Assembly (NCBI RefSeq): GCF_011516645.4
Contig: NZ_CP088285.1
Location: 6,838,501 to 6,902,500, forward strand
Direction: 5' to 3'
DNA from: Bradyrhizobium septentrionale
GTDB taxonomy: Bacteria; Pseudomonadota; Alphaproteobacteria; Rhizobiales; Xanthobacteraceae
Length of the DNA stretch: 64,000 nucleotides
Positions 60,163-64,000 of the stretch are shown here, in pieces. Positions within the stretch are counted from its first letter, which is position 1. Every line of letters starts with the position of its first letter. Below the pieces are notes generated by a model, which was given only the letters and a program-made list of their open reading frames with translations, had not been told where the DNA came from and did no database searches. Position numbers and translations under genes: made by a program.

Positions 60163-60218
60163 GTGCTTACAAAATACATTAGCTTTCGCGGAAACGCAAA
60201 AGGAAGTTGGCGCAAACG
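60163..60218. promoter_or_regulatory. Divergent control region, GntR and C45 genes
   Basis: 56 bases. AT-rich compared with its surroundings (TTACAAAATACATTAG), with ATGT and ACAT half-arms eleven bases apart across GCTTACAAAAT. AGGAAG at 60201-60206 may be the ribosome binding site of the C45 gene. The binding site is suggested, not proven. Confidence 0.4.
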
Positions 60219-61379
60219 ATGGTCGAACCTTTTCCCCTGATCGAGATTTCCGGTCCGCCGCATGAGCGCGGCAAACAGTATGGCCGTCAGGCGGCCGATC
60301 GCATCCGCAAGGGCACCTCGCACTACTTCTCCCAGCTCAAGGAGCTTTCGCTCGACGCCGCGGGCGTGGCCGTGCTGGTGCGCGACTATCTTCCTGTCAT
60401 CGAGGCGTTCGAGCCGACGTACATTGAGGAGATGCGCGGCATCGCCGAGGGCGCCGGCGTTCCGTTCGAGGATATCGTGCTGCTGAATGCCCGCACCGAG
60501 ATCCTCAAGCTCGCCGAGCCCTCGGTCCGGGCGCGGCTGAAGACGCCCGACGAGCCCGATGGCTGCACCGGCGTGGTTGTGCTGCCGCAAGCAAGCGCGT
60601 CGGGGCGGTTGATCCACGCCCAAAACTGGGACTGGAAGCGCGAATGCGCCGAGACTGCCGTCGTGCTGAAGGTGCGCCGCGACGATGGTCCTGATCTGAT
60701 GACCTTCACCGAAGCCGGCGCGCTTGGCCGCTGCGGTTTCAACGCGGCCGGTATCGCCATCACAGCGAATTATCTGCAGTGCGACCGCGACTATCGTCAG
60801 ATCGGCGCGCCGCTGGCGCTGATCCGGCGCAAGGTGCTGGAGAGCGAGCATGTCGCCCTGTCGATGCGTACGGTCTATTGCACCAAGAAATCCGCCGCCA
60901 ACAACATGATCGTCAGCCATCGCGACGGTGTCGCGATCGACTTCGAATGTGCGCCGGACGAGACATTCCAGGTGCATCCCGATCGCGGCCTGCTGGTGCA
61001 CGCCAATCATTTCGTCAGCCCCGTTGCACTCGGCAAGTTGAAGGACACCGGCATCGCCAGCACGCCGGACAGCCTCTATCGCGATATCCGGGTCCGCGAT
61101 CTGTTGCAGCCGCATCTCGGTGCCATCAGCTTCGAGACCGTGAAGTCGGCGCTGTTTGATGATTTCGCCTATCCATGGTCGGTGTGCCGGCCGCCGCGCC
61201 GCAACCTTGGCAACAATCTCAGCGCCACGGTCGCGATGATCCTGATGGAGCCGGCGAGCGGGCTGATGGAAGTCGCGCCGCTGCCGGCGCTGAACCGGCA
61301 GTTCACGTCCTACCGGCTCGACGTCGCGGCCAGCCCGCGCAATGAGGCGGGGCCATCAGCGACCGCGAGGGCGTCCTGA
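60219..61379 (+). CDS. C45-type acyltransferase/peptidase (isopenicillin-N-acyltransferase-like)
   Basis: 386 residues from the ATG at 60219 (TTG at 60207 is an alternative). It is an Ntn-hydrolase of the AAT/C45 family: ISGPPHERGKQYGRQAADRI at the start, then EEMRGIAEGAGVPFEDIVLL with NARTE, and the autoprocessing site DEPDGCTGVVVLP, where the Cys would become the N-terminal nucleophile; RLIHAQNWDWKRE follows as in the family. Such enzymes cleave or form amide bonds of N-acyl compounds. The stop overlaps the next gene (TGATG). It is not obviously exported. It probably deacylates the imported substrate of the adjacent ABC transporter. Confidence 0.87.
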   Translation: MVEPFPLIEISGPPHERGKQYGRQAADRIRKGTSHYFSQLKELSLDAAGVAVLVRDYLPVIEAFEPTYIEEMRGIAEGAGVPFEDIVLLNARTEILKLAEPSVRARLKTPDEPDGCTGVVVLPQASASGRLIHAQNWDWKRECAETAVVLKVRRDDGPDLMTFTEAGALGRCGFNAAGIAITANYLQCDRDYRQIGAPLALIRRKVLESEHVALSMRTVYCTKKSAANNMIVSHRDGVAIDFECAPDETFQVHPDRGLLVHANHFVSPVALGKLKDTGIASTPDSLYRDIRVRDLLQPHLGAISFETVKSALFDDFAYPWSVCRPPRRNLGNNLSATVAMILMEPASGLMEVAPLPALNRQFTSYRLDVAASPRNEAGPSATARAS

Positions 61380-62950
61380 TGAACCTGTGTCGGCCATCGC
61401 GTGCGATGATGGTCGGCCTGGTGGCGCTCGCCGCGATGGGCGCGGCGGCGCCGTCGCGCGCCGGCGCCGAGACCCTGTTGCGGACGCGGCTCAACGCCGA
61501 CATCCGCTCCACCGATCCCGGCACCAACCGCGACGCCAACACCGACGGCGTGATGGCGCATGTCGTCGAGGGCCTGGTCGCGTTTCGCGACGATACCTCG
61601 ATCGGGCCGATGCTGGCGGACAGCTGGACCACCTCGAACGACGGCAGGACCTACACGTTCCATTTGCGCCAGGGCGTCAAATTCCATAACGGCGCGACCA
61701 TGACGGCCGCCGACGTGGTGTGGTCGTTGAAGCGCTGGCTCGATCCCGCCACGCAATGGCGGTGCCTGTCCGAATTCAGCGCAACCGGCATCGCCCGGAT
61801 CGAGGCCATCGAGACGCTTGATACGCAGACCGTCGCGATCACGCTCGACCGGCCGACGGCGCTGTTCCTGTCGACATTGGCGCGGCCCGATTGCGGGCAG
61901 ACCGCCATCATCCATCGCGACTCGGTCGGGGCGGACGGCAAGTGGATCGCGCCTGTCGGCACCGGGCCGTTCAAGCTCGGCGAATGGAAGCGCGGCCAGT
62001 ACGTCGATCTGCTGCGCTTCGACGGTTACGCTGCGCGCAGCGAGCCGCGCACCGGCTATACCGGCGCCAAGATCGCGCAAGTCGACCGGATTAGGTTCAA
62101 CGTCGTTCCCGACGGTTCGGCGGCCAAGGCGGGCCTGTTGTCCGGCTCGCTCGATGCAATCGGCAATCTTGCGATCCCAGATGTCGAGGACCTCAAGGGG
62201 CGGCCGGACGTGCAGCTCAGCATCACGCCGGCGCTCGGTCTCACCGGCGTCCTGTTCCAGACCCGCGATCCGCTTCTCAAGGACGTGCGGATCCGGCGGG
62301 CGATCGCGCTCAGTCTCGACACACCGCAGATCATCGAGGCGGTGATGGAGGGCATCGCGCGCGCCAACAATTCGGCGCTGCCGATCGGCAGCCCGTTCTA
62401 TGGCGAGGTGGAGACCCACGGCTACACCCAGGATATCGCCGAAGCCAAGAAGCTGCTCGCGCAGGCCGGCTATCGCGGCCAGCCGATCAAGATGATCGCC
62501 AACAAGCGCTACAGTTATGTGTTCGATTCCGCCGTGCTGGTGCAGGCGATGGCGCAGGCCGTCGGCATCAATATCGAGATCGAGGTGCTGGACTGGGCCG
62601 CCCAGCTCGACCGCTACAACCGCGGCGATTATCAGTCGATGGCCTTCGTCTACTCGCCGCGGCTCGACCCGTCGCTCAGCTTCGAGATGCTGATGGGGCC
62701 GAAGGCGACCCAGCCGCGCAAGGTCTGGGACAATCCGGAGGCACAGCGGATGCTACAGGAGTCGATGATGATCGACGACAAGGCGAAACGCCAGCTTCTG
62801 TTCGACGAGCTGCACCGCCGCTTCATCGACGATGTGCCGATGATCGTTCTGTTCAACGGCGCCGAGATCGCTGCCCTGCGCAACAACGTCAAGGGATTTT
62901 CCGGCTGGCTGTTCGGGCAACCGCGCTTCTGGGGCGTGAGCGTGCAGTAG
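61379..62950 (+). CDS. Dipeptide/oligopeptide-type ABC transporter substrate-binding protein
   Basis: 523 residues of the SBP_bac_5 family. The signal peptide (MMVGLVALAAMGAAAPSRAG) precedes LLRTRLNADIRSTDPGTNRD and a TYTFHLRQGVKFHNGATMTA segment typical of DppA/OppA-like proteins; PVGTGPFKLGEWKRGQYVDL is another family marker. It captures the substrate in the periplasm. Its ATG overlaps the C45 stop by one base, directly coupling the two. The permeases follow (gap 16 bases). Confidence 0.92.
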   Translation: MNLCRPSRAMMVGLVALAAMGAAAPSRAGAETLLRTRLNADIRSTDPGTNRDANTDGVMAHVVEGLVAFRDDTSIGPMLADSWTTSNDGRTYTFHLRQGVKFHNGATMTAADVVWSLKRWLDPATQWRCLSEFSATGIARIEAIETLDTQTVAITLDRPTALFLSTLARPDCGQTAIIHRDSVGADGKWIAPVGTGPFKLGEWKRGQYVDLLRFDGYAARSEPRTGYTGAKIAQVDRIRFNVVPDGSAAKAGLLSGSLDAIGNLAIPDVEDLKGRPDVQLSITPALGLTGVLFQTRDPLLKDVRIRRAIALSLDTPQIIEAVMEGIARANNSALPIGSPFYGEVETHGYTQDIAEAKKLLAQAGYRGQPIKMIANKRYSYVFDSAVLVQAMAQAVGINIEIEVLDWAAQLDRYNRGDYQSMAFVYSPRLDPSLSFEMLMGPKATQPRKVWDNPEAQRMLQESMMIDDKAKRQLLFDELHRRFIDDVPMIVLFNGAEIAALRNNVKGFSGWLFGQPRFWGVSVQ

Positions 62951-62966
62951 GGGAGGGATCGCGGCG

Positions 62967-63911
62967 ATGCTGGGCTACCTCGCACGACGGCTGGCGATGA
63001 CGATCCCGACGCTTCTCCTGGTGGCGGTCGCGGTGTTCACGCTGGTGCGCCTGATCCCCGGCGATCCGGTTCAGGTGATGCTCGGCGACAACGCCGATCC
63101 GGCGCAGGCCGCGCAATTGCGCACGCAGCTCGGGCTCGATCAGCCGGTGCCGCTGCAATTCCTGTACTGGCTCGGCAAGCTTGCGACCGGCGACCTCGGC
63201 CATTCCATCACCAACAATCTTCCGGTGCTGCCGCTGATCCTGGAGCGCTTCCAGGTCTCGGCCGTGATCGTGCTGGTGGCGGTCGGCCTTGCCGCCTGTA
63301 TCGCGGTGGTGGCGGGCGTGATCGCAGCCTGGAAGCAGAATAGCGCGCTCGATCTTGCGATCGTCGGCGGTGCCACGCTGCTGCTGTCGATCCCGAGCTT
63401 CTGGCTCGGCCTGCTGCTGCTGTTGTTGTTCGGCTTGAAGCTGAAATGGCTGCCGGTGATCGGCTACGTGCCGTTCTCGGAGAATGTCTGGCAGGCGACG
63501 ATGTTCATGGTGCTGCCGATCGTGACGCTGACCGCCGTCGAGATCGGCGTGCTGACGCGGATGGCGCGGGCGGCCTCGATCGAGGTGCTGCGGCTCGAAT
63601 ATGTCACGCATGCGCGCGCCAAGGGCGTTCCGGAATGGCTGGTGCTCGGCCGCCATGTGCTGCCGAACGCCTTCGCGCCGACCTGGACGCTGATCGGGCT
63701 GGTGCTCGGCCATCTGCTCGGCGGCATTGCCGTGATCGAAACCGTGTTCACGCTGCCGGGGCTTGGTCGGCTGCTGGTCGATTCGATCTTCGCGCGCGAC
63801 TATCCGGTGGTGCAGGGCTGCCTGCTGTTCACGGCGGTGATCTATGTCGTCGTCAATTTGATCGTCGATCTCTGTTATCCGTTGTTCGACCCGAGGGTGG
63901 CCGTGGCATGA
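62967..63911 (+). CDS. ABC transporter permease (DppB-like)
   Basis: 314 residues, about six transmembrane helices. It starts LGYLARRLAMTIPTLLLVAV as in DppB/GsiC permeases, followed by VRLIPGDPVQVMLGDNADPA. The EAA-like cytoplasmic motif (EYVTHARAKGVPEWLVLGRH with the following LPNAF) contacts the ATPase. The C-terminus ends DLCYPLFDPRV, the usual DppB motif. It overlaps the next permease by four bases (ATGA). Together they form the membrane part of the importer. Confidence 0.93.
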   Translation: MLGYLARRLAMTIPTLLLVAVAVFTLVRLIPGDPVQVMLGDNADPAQAAQLRTQLGLDQPVPLQFLYWLGKLATGDLGHSITNNLPVLPLILERFQVSAVIVLVAVGLAACIAVVAGVIAAWKQNSALDLAIVGGATLLLSIPSFWLGLLLLLLFGLKLKWLPVIGYVPFSENVWQATMFMVLPIVTLTAVEIGVLTRMARAASIEVLRLEYVTHARAKGVPEWLVLGRHVLPNAFAPTWTLIGLVLGHLLGGIAVIETVFTLPGLGRLLVDSIFARDYPVVQGCLLFTAVIYVVVNLIVDLCYPLFDPRVAVA

Positions 63912-64000
63912 AATGGCGCGTCAACACCATGATCGGCGGCGCGCTGATCGCGCTGCTGCTCGGCACCGCCGCGACCGCCGCATTCTGGACGCCGTTCGAT
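63908..64000 (+). CDS. Second ABC transporter permease (DppC-like), partial
   Basis: The first 31 residues only; the gene runs off the window. MKWRVNTMIGGALIALLLGT continues into a hydrophobic helix ending AAFWTPFD, like the first transmembrane segment of DppC/OppC permeases. It begins inside the stop of the DppB-like gene. The position is as expected for a dpp operon; ATPase genes should follow. Confidence 0.8.
   Translation, partial: MKWRVNTMIGGALIALLLGTAATAAFWTPFD

Overview
The window looks like chromosomal DNA of a Bradyrhizobium-type alphaproteobacterium (Rhizobiales, Nitrobacteraceae). The grounds are the high-GC coding style, an AcpXL/LpxXL cluster for very-long-chain fatty acids of lipid A, BA14K and other small rhizobial proteins, and many kinds of palindromic intergenic repeats that I associate with this group. 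This is judged by eye. No database search was possible, and no tRNA, rRNA or CRISPR array was seen.

Layout. 1-2.6 kb: the end of a short-chain dehydrogenase, then a MocR-type regulator divergent from a cupin and an AhpD-like gene. 2.8-7.1 kb: an insertion-sequence cluster with an IS110/IS1111-like element nested inside an IS3-family element, followed by a second, different IS110-type element. 7.2-16.0 kb: an acyl-CoA catabolic locus (DUF2889 protein, CoA ligase, TetR regulator, SCP-x-type thiolase, paired MaoC hydratases, SDR, acyl-CoA dehydrogenase). It has a perfect TetR-type operator and is split by an IS481-family element that sits inside a palindromic repeat. 16.3-19.3 kb: a thiamine-diphosphate enzyme coupled to a D-amino-acid-dehydrogenase-like flavoprotein. 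19.3-28.6 kb: a lone LolC/E-type permease, small and unfamiliar genes (an ASCH protein and an HExxH protein), a Tat-exported aspartoacylase-like protein, and a 1117-residue SAM-cyclase-ATPase-TPR regulator. 28.6-29.45 kb: a gene-free stretch rich in inverted repeats.

29.45-39.2 kb: a quinone oxidoreductase, motA-motB, two tandem kup potassium transporters, a rhodanese, an aminotransferase and a PotF-like binding protein. 39.2-43.6 kb, minus strand: acpXL, fabZ-like, two ketosynthases and lpxXL-like, which together should build and attach the very-long acyl chain of lipid A. 43.7-48.7 kb: a small membrane protein, a Kir-type potassium channel, a ParB-like protein, MgtC/SapB, a peroxidase-related CMD protein and a HerA-like ATPase. 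49-57.5 kb: a GGDEF/EAL protein with an apparent frameshift, a VOC dioxygenase, a P450, soxCD, BA14K and an amino-acid permease. 57.9-64 kb: an omega-aminotransferase and a GntR regulator with two winged-helix segments, divergent from a C45 acyltransferase/peptidase that is translationally coupled to a dipeptide-type ABC importer. The importer runs off the end of the window.

The most interesting items are the GntR/C45/ABC/transaminase locus (probable import, deacylation and transamination of an unknown amide), the nested IS whose in-silico removal restores an orfA-orfB fusion frame, the lipid-A ketosynthase pair in which one member lacks a catalytic histidine, two single-base frameshifts (SDR and GGDEF/EAL), and the structured repeat region at about 28.8-29.2 kb.
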